Assembly (NCBI RefSeq): GCF_042477335.2
Contig: NC_091245.1
Span: 229,461,501 to 229,525,500 of the forward strand
Direction: 5' to 3'
Origin: Ovis canadensis
Taxonomy: Eukaryota > Chordata > Mammalia > Artiodactyla > Bovidae
DNA: 64,000 nt
Position 1 is the first letter of the stretch. Each line of letters opens with the position of its first letter. A program made the translations under genes and the position numbers. Under the pieces are notes generated by a model. The model searched no databases. It was not told the origin of the DNA and saw only the letters and a list, made by a program, of their open reading frames with translations. Below are positions 49,246 to 61,619 of this stretch, one piece after another.

Positions 49246-50081
49246 AAACTTTTAGAATCTGATGGAGTATTCATTAAATTTTCACACTTCACCCAAGTTA
49301 AAATTATACATATGTTACCTGATGCTCTTGAATAGCATTTTAAAATTAAAGTGTTCTTCAACTTCACTTTTCAACTACTGTAGCAGTTCCGTGTGGACAT
49401 GTTGAAGAGTCACTTCCTGTTTAACTGGTCACATACTGGGGAGTCTTAGAAAACCACAGCAGTAGCAGGTCCTCATACTTTAGGAGCCTCTATCTTCCTC
49501 TCTGACGTGACTATTTTGAGGTATGAGTAAGCATGCATGCTTTTCTGAAACTCATTAACATCCTGCTCATTACTCTGGTTGACATTTAGTTCAGATGATA
49601 ACATGCTGCTGAAATTAATTTCTAATTACACAATCACAACCTAGATTCTAAGTTCTGTGTCTTTTAATGGTAAATAAAATCAATTTCATGGTTCTTTGAT
49701 TCTTCCTACATAAGCCAGAGATGCACTACTATATTTTTTCATGTCTTCATGTTATATCAGAATTCTTCAGTGAGATATTTCATTTCTTTTTAGGGCTCCC
49801 AGCCCTAAATTACAAGTACTGTTTCTGCTTCTTTATGAATGCTATGGGAAAAAGGTATACGGACTTCTGAAATTGAGCTTTATTAAAAGGGGCATTTGCT
49901 TTTTAATAAAAGGCAAAGAGAGCAAAGAGAAGGCTGGGAATAAGAGGTACAGTCTGATTCATCTGGTGCTTGGCAGAGACTTGCACTTTCTTTGACCTTT
50001 TCTTTTTTTCCTCAGCGCAGAATCAACCCTTTCCCCTATTCTTTCCATTAAAAATAAACCTGATCTTTGAGGTTATTAAGT

Positions 50082-50276
50082 GGGAGCTTCCCTGGTGGCT
50101 CAGACAGTAAAGAATCTGCCTGAAATGCAGGAGACCTGAGTTTGATCCCTGTTTTGGGAAGATCCGCTGGAGAAGGAAATGGCAACCCACTTCAGTATTC
50201 TTGTCTGGAGAATTTCACGAACAGAGGAGCTTGATGAGCTACATTTCATTAGGTCTCAAAGCATTAGACACAACTG
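50082..50276 (+). mobile_element. Bov-tA SINE with 13-bp duplication
   Basis: Flanked by GAGGTTATTAAGT at 50069-50081 and 50277-50289. Confidence 0.94.
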
Positions 50277-51251
50277 GAGGTTATTAAGTTATCTTTACTT
50301 AAATTACCTTATAGCTATCTACCTACTTACCTACATATGTGTGCATGTGTGTGTGTCTGGGGGGGGGGCGGTGCGGGTGTATTGGAAGGATGACATCTGG
50401 AGATATTAATGGAAATTCCTGCCCCATGTGTGGATGGAACCCTCTTTTGCTCAGTGTGAGGCACTCATTGTCCCAGGGAAGATTAGGAGTACTGTGGCTG
50501 AAGTGCAAGGAGACAGAAGTAGTCAGATTTAGCTTCTAAGGTTCAAAGAGACTGGAAACTCACAAAAAGACAATGTTCTCAAGAGAAAAATCTCCTTGAG
50601 CATCCATTAGCCTTGGTTCTTGGATAAACCATATGAAGGTGGAGCAAGTTCTCCTGTCCACAACTGCTCTCTTCCTGCTCCCCTGACATGTAAGGCTGGG
50701 CAGGCAGGAAGGTTGTGATGGGGGGAAGTGGAGGGAAGACAGAATATTTGATGTGTGGAGCTCCAAGAATGATATGGTGCTCAAAGCACAGGAGACTGGA
50801 CTGCTTTCCAGGGTAAGAGCCCAAGAGATCAGAAACCTCTGCCCCAGTGTAGAGAGGCAATGGCTGAATGAGGCCACTTGGACAGCCCAGTGTGGAACAG
50901 AGAGGAGAGCTGAGGACTGCTGGGCTTGCCCTGAGGAAGGAAAGATACCTCTCAAGAGCATAAGATACTTCCAACCACAGGTCCGGGAGACCCTGGGTCA
51001 TCCCAACAAGTGTCAGGATAGTAACAACAACCTGATACGTAGATCACTCCTGGAGGAAAGGGGTATGAGCACATGGCTCAACTTGGTATTTACACTTAAG
51101 AACCTGAGGAAAAATCAGGAAATTACAGCATATATCTACTAATGAATATGGCAAGATTTTAGTAACAGATCCAATATGGACTCAAAATCTGTTACATTCA
51201 GTTCTATGGAGACAAATTAAGTTAAATTTCACGTTTCTTTTGTAACTGCAA

Positions 51252-51287
51252 TGCGTGTGTGCGTGCGTGCGTGCATGCACGCATCTG
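51252..51287. repeat. (GTGC)n alternating purine-pyrimidine tract
   Basis: GTGTGTGCGTGCGTGCGTGC followed by ATGCACGCAT; part is self-complementary and suited to Z-DNA. Confidence 0.85.
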
Positions 51288-51341
51288 CCTGTTAATTGGC
51301 TATCTATCGCACATTTCACATGTTGAATTTTACCCTGACTT

Positions 51342-51828
51342 CTGTTCAGTTCAGTCACTCAGTCGTGTCTGACTCTTTGCGATCCCATGGACTGCAGCAT
51401 GCCAGGCTTCGCTGTCCATCATCAACTCCCGGAGCTTGCTCAAACCCCATGCCCATCAAGCTGGTGATGCCATCCAACCATCTCATCCTCTATTGTCCCC
51501 TTACCCTCCTGCCTTCAATCTTTCCCAGCATCGGGGTCTTTTCAAATGAGTCAGTTCTTCGTATAAGGTGGCCAAAGTATTGGAGTTTCAGCTTCAGCAA
51601 CAGTCCTTCCAATGAATATTCAGGGCTGATTTCCTTTAGGATGGACTAATTTGATCTCCTTGCAGTCCAAGGGACTCTCAAGAGTCTTCTCCAACACCAC
51701 AGCTTAAAAGCATCAATTCTTCATTGCTCAGCTTTCTTTATAGTCCAACTCTCACATCCATACATGACTACAGGGAAAACCATAGCTTTGACTAGACGGA
51801 CTTTTGTTGGCAAAGTAATGTCTCTGCT
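51342..51828 (-). mobile_element. BovB, 5'-truncated, antisense, 14-bp duplication
   Basis: 487 bp of the BovB 3' end flanked by TTTTACCCTGACTT at 51328-51341 and 51829-51842. Confidence 0.95.
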
Positions 51829-51937
51829 TTTTACCCTGACTTAGGCATTACGAAATCAGCTAGTACCAACAATGTTTGACAACTAAACAAGACTGCCTTG
51901 GGCACTGAGTTAGTTAACACATATCTGAATTATTACT

Positions 51938-52062
51938 GTAGTAGTCACTCAGTCGTATCCAACTGTTTGCAGTCCCATGAACTGCAGCCCCCCACCAAGC
52001 TCCTCTGTCCATGGAATTCTCCATGCAAGAATACTGGAGTGGGTAGCCATTGCCTTCTCCAT
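51938..52062 (-). mobile_element. Bov-A monomer SINE, antisense
   Basis: Reverse Bov-A from AGTCACTCAGTCGTATCC to GCCATTGCCTTCTCC. Confidence 0.87.
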
Positions 52063-52629
52063 TAACATATACCTATTACTGAGGAATTCCAGATGGAAGG
52101 TGAAACCATTTCCAAAGACAAATTTGCCATTGTGAGGCATGCCCTTGGTAGGTTGCGCAGCTACACATAAGTTATTTTCAAATGATCTTTTCCATTCAAA
52201 CAGAACACAGTCACTTATATCCCCATTTAAAGGGACAAAATAAAAGTTGTACATTTATGTTTATTTAGGATAATTAAAACAAATCTGATTTGGGGCTAAT
52301 TTGATTCAATAAATATTAATTCTCCAGTTTGCTTTTGGTTCAGTGGACTACAAAACTGACTCAAACTCGATGTCTCCAGGAAGGCTGCATCTTCAAAGAT
52401 CTGACTTTAATTCCATCTGGCCCATGCCCAAAAGTGATATCCCATCTCTATACCTACAGCCAAGAATATCCAACCATATTCCTTCATGATAATGACCATC
52501 TTTCTTCTCTGTCTCTCTCATACCTCTATGTTCTGTACCTAATAACAATAAGACTGGAAGTGTGTATGCGTTGACTAAATAGTTTTATGGCCTTTGTTCC
52601 CTTATTCTGTGCCTGTGTATGCATGTATG

Positions 52630-52742
52630 CATGCTAAGTTGCTTCAGTCATGTCCTACTCTTTGCTACCCTACGGACCGTATCCCTCTAGGTTCCTCTGT
52701 CCATGGGATTCTCCAGACATGAACACTGGTATGGGTTGCCAT
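52630..52742 (-). mobile_element. Diverged Bov-A fragment, antisense
   Basis: AAGTTGCTTCAGTCATGTCC .. TGGTATGGGTTGCCAT. Confidence 0.85.
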
Positions 52743-52896
52743 ATTCTGTGAGTACCGTGTATAAGTTACTAGGTTTGGTGCGGGAATAATAAAGATGAAC
52801 AAGATACAGTCCTTAACCCCCAGCACTTACTGCCCAATGGCAAGATGGAATTAGACACTTAGGATCCAGTATGGTAAATGCTGTGACGGTGCTATG

Positions 52897-53025
52897 GATG
52901 GAGGAGGAAATGGCAACCCCCTCCAGTATTCCTGCTTGGAGAATCCCATGGACAAAAGAGTCTGGCAGGCTACAGTCCACGGGGTCACAAAGAGTTGGAC
53001 ATGACTGAAGTGACTTAGCACACAC
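52897..53025 (+). mobile_element. Bov-A monomer SINE with 8-bp duplication
   Basis: Flanked by GTGCTATG at 52889-52896 and 53026-53033. Confidence 0.9.
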
Positions 53026-54469
53026 GTGCTATGAGAGCTGGGATTGTGGGTGGGGGTCACGGCAGAGAAGGCATGGCTCAGGCTACGGAGATGCTGGGTG
53101 GTGAGGAGATATGCAGGGAGGATGACTGGGAAGACGTGAAGCCTGAACGTTCTTGAAGATGCAATAGGGTAAGGAATTTGTGTAACTTAATTTGGTTCTT
53201 GGCACAAAGGAGGAAGTAAAGAAAGAATCTGTAGGGTAAAAATAGATGATGAGAGTAGCTCTCTGAAGGAGATTTCTTTATAGTTCATTTCAAAACAAAG
53301 TCTAGAACAAACACTTGTTTATACTCTAACCTGATAATGCCAATTCTTGAATTTTTTTCCTAAGGAAATAATCAGAGATATGAACAGAACTTCATATATA
53401 AGGATTAACCTCATAGAATTCAAACAAGATAATAGAAATAACCAAAATGAACGGATGTATAACACATCATGGAATATTCAAATAATAAAACCACTCCAAG
53501 GACATTAAATACAGTGTTTCTGAAGAACATACACTGTGCTTATAAGTGAAAAATAAAAACTGTACATAAATTTCTTTAAAATATAACACATTAGCATTTT
53601 ATTTGGAAAAAATGATATATATAAAATATTTCAATTGCAATTACTTCAATAAATACATGTGTGTAAATGTATGTAGAAAAATGTTAGAAGGAAACAAAAA
53701 TAGATTATTAAAGTTCATTAAAGTTTTTTAAAAAGATTGTTCTGAATTTTCCTCAGTTTTATTCATTTAATGTGACTCATTTATAGAAATTTCACTTTTT
53801 ATCAAATTCAGTGCTTTTTACTTTCTTGTTCCTTGATGTTATTAGGCACTTTTATTCTTCCCACTGAGGGTCTTCTGTTATGATTTACAATGACTTGACT
53901 GGATTTTCAGTTGAGCTGTTTGATTTTACTCACTGAACCAACCTGTTAACTAACAAGACTGGGGCTATTCCTCCACGGGTTCCATTTTGGCTGATGGCTA
54001 ATATAGCTCTAGAAAAAGAAAGGAACAGTGTCAGGGGGGACACCAAGCCCCAGACTCATGATGGGTAGGGCTCAGAACACTCCACGTTTATGACACCACA
54101 CTCGTGTGACACCATCCTCCTACATGATTAGCTGTTGCTCAGAAAGTGACAAGGGATGACTGTAGAGAGCAGAGGGCAGCAGGAACAGGCTGATTATGAT
54201 GCATTTCCTGCACAGGAACCCTTGACCAGGGAGAGCCAGTTCCCCAAAGAACTGGCTTGGGGAGATTAGGTCTATTCTTGTCTAAGCAGGTGGTTAGGTC
54301 TGTTCTTGTTGTGACCATTGCTGAGAGGGTGTCACATTACAGGAAGTGAGGCTGATGAGGGGAGCGGGGGAAGGAGGGGAGGACAGGAGACAAAGAAAGA
54401 GTCTCAAGATGCCCCAATCTCAAGCCACAAGGAAAACGTCATTAACTAAACAAGTTACAGCAGGCCAGG

Positions 54470-54668
54470 CACTCTGCTTGCTGCTCACACATGCCTGACT
54501 TTATTTTACTTTCACAAAAATCCGGCAAGGTGTACACTGTTATCATCACCATTACCCCCATCTCTCCATTCTACAAATAAGACACAAGAGGCTCTCCAAG
54601 GTCACACAGCTTTTGAGTGGAAGCATTGGAAGTTGAACCCAGATCTGACACCCTGAATCAGGCCTTAA
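54470..54668 (-). mobile_element. MIR SINE, antisense
   Basis: AAGGTCACACAGCTTTTGAG and GAACCCAGATCTGAC are MIR reverse landmarks. Confidence 0.8.
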
Positions 54669-55332
54669 AAATATTCTCTAAGAAAATTTAATCAGGAGTG
54701 TGACAAGGAAGCAGTCAGTTTTGCCAGCAAACAGCTTTATTTTAGGATCCTTTAAAGTTTATATTTGCTTCCACTGAGGAACAATATAGGGAAATATACA
54801 AACCAGATATTCAAAGAAACCTTTCTGGTACAGTTTACAAATGATGTATAAAATATTTTTAAAAACTGTTTTCTAATTCATGACTGAGTTGGAAGATAAG
54901 TATGTGGTTTTCCTGGAGACTAGAAACAACATGAAGGGGAAAAGCCCAAGAAGTAAGTGAGAGAGAGAGATTTTCTCAGGTCAGTAAAGAGTAAGGAGAT
55001 TCTATGATTAGTTCAAGAACACTGGGCTCTAAGTAGGTTTAAATCCCCTCTTGACCGCTGACTGCTTAATATGCAAACTGCAGGAGACATCTTGTGAACT
55101 GAAAAATAAGACCCCATCAAGGAGCATAACCTCCATTTATTTAAACACTACTCTCAGGATCGCTACAAGGTCCTCCCTCCAGTTGATGGCTGAGAAGTGG
55201 AGCTTCTCACAGCCATACTGCCCTTCTGCACCAGCTCTATGTTGAACTGGCTTCTGAAGGCAGTTTTTTTCACTTGTCTCCAGTCTATTTTCCAGGCAAA
55301 TGTGATGAAGTCACCTCTGACTTGAATACAAA

Positions 55333-55863
55333 ACAAGGTTGTTAAACATTAAGCACGATTCATGGAATTGAATTTTGCCTAAAAGGGCTTCCCTGGTAGC
55401 TCAGCTGGTAAACAATCTGCCTGCCATGCAGGAGACCCCAGTTCAATTCCTGGGTCAGGAAGGTCACCTGACTGAGCAACAGACACACACACACCTCACC
55501 TCTGCATACCACACCAAGCTTTGCCTGGTAACACATGGGGTCGCAAATAGACACGCCTGAGTGACTCAACAACAACAAAAGCCACACACACACACACACC
55601 CCTAACTCCAGTATTCTTAGGCTTCCCTGGTGGCTCAGCTGGTAAAGAATCTGCCTGCAACAACAGGTTCAATCCCTGAGTTGGGAAGATCCCCTGGAGG
55701 AGGGCATAGCAACTCACTCCAGTATTCTTGCCTGGAGAATTCCAAGGACAGAGAAGCCTGGCAGGGTCTACAACCATGGGGCCACAAAGAGTTGGACATG
55801 ACTGAGCGACTAAGCACAAGGTTGTTAAACATTAAGTATGATTCATGGAGTTGAATTCTGTCT
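55333..55863. repeat. 48-bp direct repeat flanking a compound SINE
   Basis: Copies at 55333-55380 and 55816-55863 both begin ACAAGGTTGTTAAACATTAA and differ at five positions, all transitions. Confidence 0.85.
55384..55815 (+). mobile_element. Rearranged Bov-tA cluster with CA-rich tracts
   Basis: A tRNA-like head (55387-55465) breaks off at GGTCAGGAAGGTCACC. Then come a CA run, a piece of Bov-A body (CATGGGGTCGCAAATAGAC), a second CA run, CTCCAGTATTCTT and a full Bov-tA (55620-55815). Confidence 0.85.
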
Positions 55864-56184
55864 AGGGCTCTTCCAAGGGGACTGCTTTCTCTCTACCTAC
55901 TTCATGCAGTTCCTGAATAAGCAAAATGTCTGTAAGAGCCTCACTCACACTGAGGTGGTTGCGGGTCTACCAACTACGCAAAACTGGTAGGCAGAAGGGG
56001 CCTTAGGTGGGAAGGCATGTGGTTTCAGCGTTGATTTGGCCTCATACAGCCTCTGAAGGTGCTCTAAACCCCAGGGTGGCACTGTCGTAGACTTGCTGGG
56101 TTCCTACCACTCTGGCTGAGTTTATAAATGATGCTTATTTAGCCTCTGAACTCCTCTGCTAGCTGGCCCAGAGGCTAGAGTTAT

Positions 56185-56415
56185 TCATTCATTTAGAAGG
56201 CTTTTAACAAGCACTTTCTGCTGTGCTAGGCATTCTGATAGGAGCTGGGGACTCAAACAAAAGATGCAGTCTCTAAGTGAAGAAGTCAGAGGGAAGAGAA
56301 TAGAAAAACAATTCTAGGATGGTTGGAAATTGAGAGAGGAAAGCACAGAAACCCACCTGCAATCATATGAGGAGCAGGGGTTTGAGCTGAGTTCTGACTG
56401 ATGAATAGAAGTTAG
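56185..56415 (-). mobile_element. Probable L2 fragment, antisense
   Basis: ATTCATTCATTTAGAAGGC and GTGCTAGGCATTCTGATAGG resemble the reverse L2 3' end. Confidence 0.55.
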
Positions 56416-56424
56416 CCAAAGTTG

Positions 56425-56580
56425 GCGGGGGGGGGGGGGGGGGTGGGGGGGGGAGGGGAGGAGGAGGGGGGTGGTGCGGGGGGGTTACGGGGGGAGGGAG
56501 GTGCAGGAGCGGGGGGGAAGGCTTGGACTTGGTGTCTGTGTGTCCTCCATGTGTCTATGTATGGGGTGGGGGGAGATGAA
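56425..56580. repeat. Extreme G-rich tract
   Basis: Runs of up to 18 G separated by single T, A or C, almost without C, continuing as G-rich DNA to about 56577. Confidence 0.95.
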
Positions 56581-58495
56581 TAAATAAATGAATGAAAGGG
56601 GACTTTTTTTCTCTCCTACACTAGAGAAAGATTTTTAAAATATTCTTTTATTGTGATGAGTAGGACATCTGATTTAACATGAGTGCAAATGTATCAAATC
56701 TCAATATGGAAATTAGTGACACTGAGAAATGTCAAAGCTCTCAAACGTTGCCGAGTTGCAAATATGATTATATAGACCCACATGCTGTTTAAGAAAATTA
56801 TGTTTAGAAAGAAAACACAATAAAGAAGCAAATTCCCAACTTGACTTTAGAATGTTCACAAATCATCCATATGGAACTTTCTGTGATTACTTAATTAATA
56901 GTAAAGACTCTCACCATATGCTAGAGTACCCCATTTCAGCACCGTAGATAGTCAATTACTGTACTTAATTTTGCTCTATTTTCAATTCATATGTTTAACC
57001 TTATAGAGAGTTGGGGAAAATGTGCTCTTCCTCGCTTGCAAATGAATGCGTAATGGGAAATCCCCAGCCTTGAAGAACTGAAATCAATAGCACATGTTGT
57101 ATCATCCCTTGTTATGATGGCTGCATGACACCCAGCTGCGGAGTTCTGAAAAAGGAGGAGTGTCTAAGCACCACTTATTAACTAAATCTCCAAGGCTATG
57201 GTTTTAAAAACAATTCTAAAAGTACTATGTATCATATTTCAAAATCTTGATTAAAAATTGCTAAACTGTCACTCCTTGAAGAAATATCTTAATGTAAAGA
57301 AGAAAGTAAAAGGTTATTCAGAGTTAAAAGAATGCATTTCACTAGCACCAAGCCATTGGCCAGCTAACACTTTTTAAAGTAGGATCATGAACTCTGGCAA
57401 ATTCTTATTGCCTTAGGATACACAAATGGCATAATCCATCTTAGATGCAAATCTGGTAGATTTATACTCAGTTTCCAAAAGGAGAATATATTGTTTGAGA
57501 TCCAGGACCAATTTTCCAGAAGTCATTGTTTAAAGATCTGAACACTTGTGGAATCAGATTTTAGCATTTATATTGGAGAAGTTTAAGTCAGGCTCCATTT
57601 TGCTCAGCAGATGGGATGCAGTTTCGTTCAATGCTTTGTACCTAAATTTACCAAATGGTAGAAATTTAAAATACGATGAGGTATGAGCTTCATAAAATTC
57701 CAAGAGAGAAACTGAATGTTGGAAGTGCCAATGCTGAACAGCTTCAAATGAAACAAATCCATGACTCCTCCTGATGGCTTCCCCACTTAGTCACCCTGCT
57801 TTCTAAGAGGGCAGGGCATTAAGAACCTAGATCATTTTTCCTGGAGAGTCCCGAGGGCTGTCTCCTAATTGATGAAAGGTGGAACTGCTGAAGAAAATGG
57901 AAGGATATTTGCATGACTTTCAGACTAATTACTGAAGAAGAAGACTGGGTTATAAAACATACCAAGAAAATGTGCATGATTAAGAATGAAAAGATGTAAG
58001 GATAGAATCAACTTTGCTTTTTAAAAGAAAATAAAACTCTTAAATATGCCTGTTGTTATATGCAACCTAAAACTAGCCCTCTACTGAAAATTTATCAGAG
58101 GTGATGTGACTTAGTCTCTTGCTGAAGAAATGGACACAAGAATAAAAGTGTTAACAACTTGTATCTTGGCAGGAAAAATGTACTTGACACTTATAACCTC
58201 AATGCAATCCCTTAAAATCTCAGATTCTCTGCTCTGAAAGCACCCTTGAGTTTGCAACATTAAATGCATGTGGAATGCCCTGATGGGTGACCACAGGTTG
58301 ATAATGACTAGGCAAAGAGACTGAAGGAAACATGAAAAAGGAGAAAAAATATAGATAAACAAGAAGGAATCTGTACTCTGCACCAAAAACTCCCCCAAGG
58401 TCTGAAATGTCTTAACTAGCCCTGGCTTGCCTTAACCAAACTCTAAGACTATCTAGGTAAAATTCATCATTTATTGAAAGATAATTACAGCTAAT

Positions 58496-58572
58496 GTTTA
58501 TTGAACACCCTCTTTGTACCAAGCATTGTTCTCTAGTACTTTAAATGTATTAATCCCCATAGTCCTCACAGC
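58496..58572 (-). mobile_element. MIR SINE fragment, antisense
   Basis: TTATTGAACACCCTCTTTGTACC and TTAATCCCCATAGTCCTCAC. A CACA run follows at 58574-58600. Confidence 0.65.
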
Positions 58573-58607
58573 ACACATACACACAGACACACACACATAC
58601 ATATATG

Positions 58608-59612
58608 TTCAGTTCAGTCGCTCAGTCGTGTCTGACTCTTTGCGACCCCATGGACCACAGCACGCCAGGCCTTTCTGTCCATCACCAACAGGGAACGTAC
58701 CTGTTGGTGAGCTTACCCAGACTCACGTCCATTGAGTCAGTGATGCCATCCAGCCATCTCATCCTCTGTCGTCCCCGTCTCCTCCTGCCCTCCATCTTTC
58801 CCAGCATCAGGATCTTTTCAAATGAGTCAGCTCTTCACATCAGGTGGCCAAAGTACTGAAATTTCAGCTTCAACATCAGTCCTACCAATCAATACCCAGG
58901 GCTGATCTCCTTTAGGATGGACTGGTTGATCTCCCTGCAGTCCAAGGGACCCTCAAGAGTCTTCTCCAACACCACAGTTCAAAAGCATCAATACTTCAGT
59001 GCTCAGCTTTCTTCACAGTCCAACCCTCACATCCATTCATGACTATTGGGAAAAAACATAGCCTTGACTAGACGGACCTTTGTTGACAAAGTAATGTCTC
59101 TGCTTTTCAATATGCTATCTAGGTTGGTCATAACTTTCCTTCTAAGGAGTAAGCATCTTTTAATTTCATGGCTGAAATCACCATCTGCAGTGGCTGACTT
59201 TATTTTCCTGGGCTCCAAAATGACTGCAGATGGTGATTCCATGTCCAGTTCCAACTGTTGCTTCCTGACCTGCATACAGGTTTCTCAAGAGGTAGGTCAG
59301 GTAGTCTGGTATTCCCATCTCTTGAAGAATTTTCCACAGTTTATTGTGATCCACACAGTCAAAGGCTTTGGCATAGTCAATAAAGCAGAAATAGATGTTT
59401 TTCTGGAACTCTCTTGCTTTTTCAATGATCTAGCAGATGTTGGCAATTTGATCTCTGGTTCCTCTGCCTTTTCTAAAACCAGCTTGAACATCTGGGTATT
59501 CATGGCTCACATATTGCTGAAGCCTGGCTTGGAGAATTTTGAGTATTACTTTGCTAGCATGTGAGATTAATACAATTGTGTGGTAGTTTGAGCATTCTTT
59601 GGCACTGCCCAT
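58608..59612 (-). mobile_element. BovB, antisense, with internal deletion and inversion
   Basis: Reverse BovB 3' end at 58608-59191; a 31-bp plus-oriented piece between inverted-repeat arms; then reverse BovB RT region at 59237-59612. An internal stretch of roughly 450 bp of ORF2, including YADD, is missing. The last part still encodes QAGFRKGRGTRDQIANI on the minus strand. Confidence 0.92.
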
Positions 59613-59621
59613 GAACAGTAT

Positions 59622-59831
59622 GTATGCTCAGTCATGTCTAACTCTTGTGATCCTATAGACTGTAGCCTACCAGGCTCCAATGTCCATGGGATTGTCCAGG
59701 CAAGAATACTGGAGTGGGTTGACATTTCCTCCTCCATGGGATCTTCCTTATCCCAGGGACTGAATCCTCACCTTCCATGTCTCCTGCATTGGCAGGCAGA
59801 TTCTTTACCACTGTGCAACCTGGGAAGCCCA
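59622..59831 (-). mobile_element. Bov-tA SINE, antisense
   Basis: Diverged reverse Bov-tA from TATGCTCAGTCATGTC to CAACCTGGGAAGCCC. Confidence 0.9.
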
Positions 59832-60124
59832 ACTATTTCTCTATCAACAGCTCAAAGAAGCTGGATCATGCCTTTAAATTATGAGACACAACCAGCCGTC
59901 TGCACTTGTGAAGACAGTCAAAACCACTTTCTAGTTACTTGAAAGCAACGGTCACTTCTCTCAGAATTAGCTCTTCCCCCTTTTGGCCAAGGGGCCCTGT
60001 ATCACATAAACCATGGAAACTCTATGTGTGTTACATCAAGTTTAGAGCTTCCTGCATTGCCAGCCACTTCCTTTAATTTAGGTTCCTTACCTATTCAATA
60101 TGCAGAAGCAAGCTCAGGCAAACT

Positions 60125-61262
60125 GTTCAGTTCAGTTCAGTCGCTCAATAGTGTCCCAACTCTTTGCGACACCATGAATCGCAGCACGCCAGGCCTCCCT
60201 GTTCATCACCAACTCCCGGAGTTCACTCAGACTCACGTCCATCAAGTCAGTGATGCCATCCAGCCATCTCATCCTCGGTCGTCCCCTTCTCCTCCTGCCC
60301 CCAATCTCTCCCAGCATCAGAGTCTTTTCCAATGAGTCAACTCTTCACATGAGGTGGCCAAAGTACTGGAGTTTCAGCTTCAGCATCATTCCTTCCAAAG
60401 AAATCCTAGGGCAGATCTCCTTCAGAATGGACTGGTTGGATCTCCTTGCAGTCCAAGGGACTCTCAAGAGTCTTCTCCAACACCACAGTTCAAAAGCATC
60501 AATTCTTTGGCGTTCAGCCATCTTCACAGTCCAACTCTCACATCCATACATGACCACAGGGAAAACCCATAGCCTTGACTAGACGGACCTTAGTCAGCAA
60601 AGTAATGTCTCTGCTTTTGAATATGCTATCTAGGTTGGTCATAACTTTTCTTTTTTTTTTTTTATAACTTTTCTTCCAAGGAGTAAGCTTCTTTTAATTT
60701 CATGGCTGCAATCACCATCTGCAGTGATTTTCGAGCCCAAAAAAATGAAGTCTGACACTGTTTCCACTGTTTCCCCATTTATTTGCCATGAAGTGATGGG
60801 ACCAGATGCCATGATCTTCGTTTTCTGAATGTTGAGCTTTAAGCCAACTTTTTCACTCTTCTCTTTCACTTTCATCAAGAGGCTTTTTAATTCCTCTTCA
60901 CTTTCTGCCATAAGGGTGTCATCTGCATATCTGAGGTTATTGATATTTCTCCCGGCAATCTCGATTACAGCTTGTGTTTCTTCCAGTCCAGCGTTTCTCA
61001 TGATGTACTCTGCATAGAAGTTAAATAAGCAGGGTGACAATATACAGCCTTGACGTACTCCTTTTCCAATTTGGAACCAGTCTGTTGTTCCATGTCCAGT
61101 TCTAACTGTTGCTTCCTGACCTGCATACAGATTTCTCAAGAGGCAGGTCAGGTGGTCTGGTATTCCCATCTCTTTTAAGAATTTTCCACAGTTGATTGTG
61201 ATCCACACAGTCAAAGGCTTTGGCATAGTCAATAAAGCAGAAATAGATGTTTTTCTGGAACT
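60125..61262 (-). pseudogene. BovB LINE fragment, antisense, RT region included
   Basis: About 1.1 kb of BovB in reverse: 3' end signature at 60125, YADD region near 60920 ([18 protein letters not shown], one codon short), and the RT segment to about 61262. The frame is broken by a T-rich insertion at 60641-60675. Confidence 0.95.
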
Positions 61263-61619
61263 CTCTGAGGTGTCTTAATTTTGTCTCAAAGGATCTCATA
61301 CTCTCTTTCCTCCTTGGAGGTGGCAGTGGAGTTGGGGTAGGGACCTTAATCCCATCCCTTAGCACCCAACACTCTAAGACTTTTCAGCCTACTGAGCCAC
61401 TATATTCAGGTGTTTGCACAAGCAATGCTCCATGCCTCCAAAATCTCCCACTTTTCTGACCCTTCATCTCCACAGCTCCCACCTAGGATTGCTATTACCT
61501 TAGTTTAAAGAGCCCAGGTATTAGGTGAACACTGAGTAATAGAAAGTTGATCTACCAACACTAGGTCAGGAATCTGCAATGCAATCCTCAAGCCCTTGTA
61601 ATAAAATTCTGAATCAGTT

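Noticed and set aside
50560-51142. Frames of 129-140 codons on both strands
   Set aside because: Mutually overlapping on opposite strands, without recognisable domains, in intronic DNA; probably chance.
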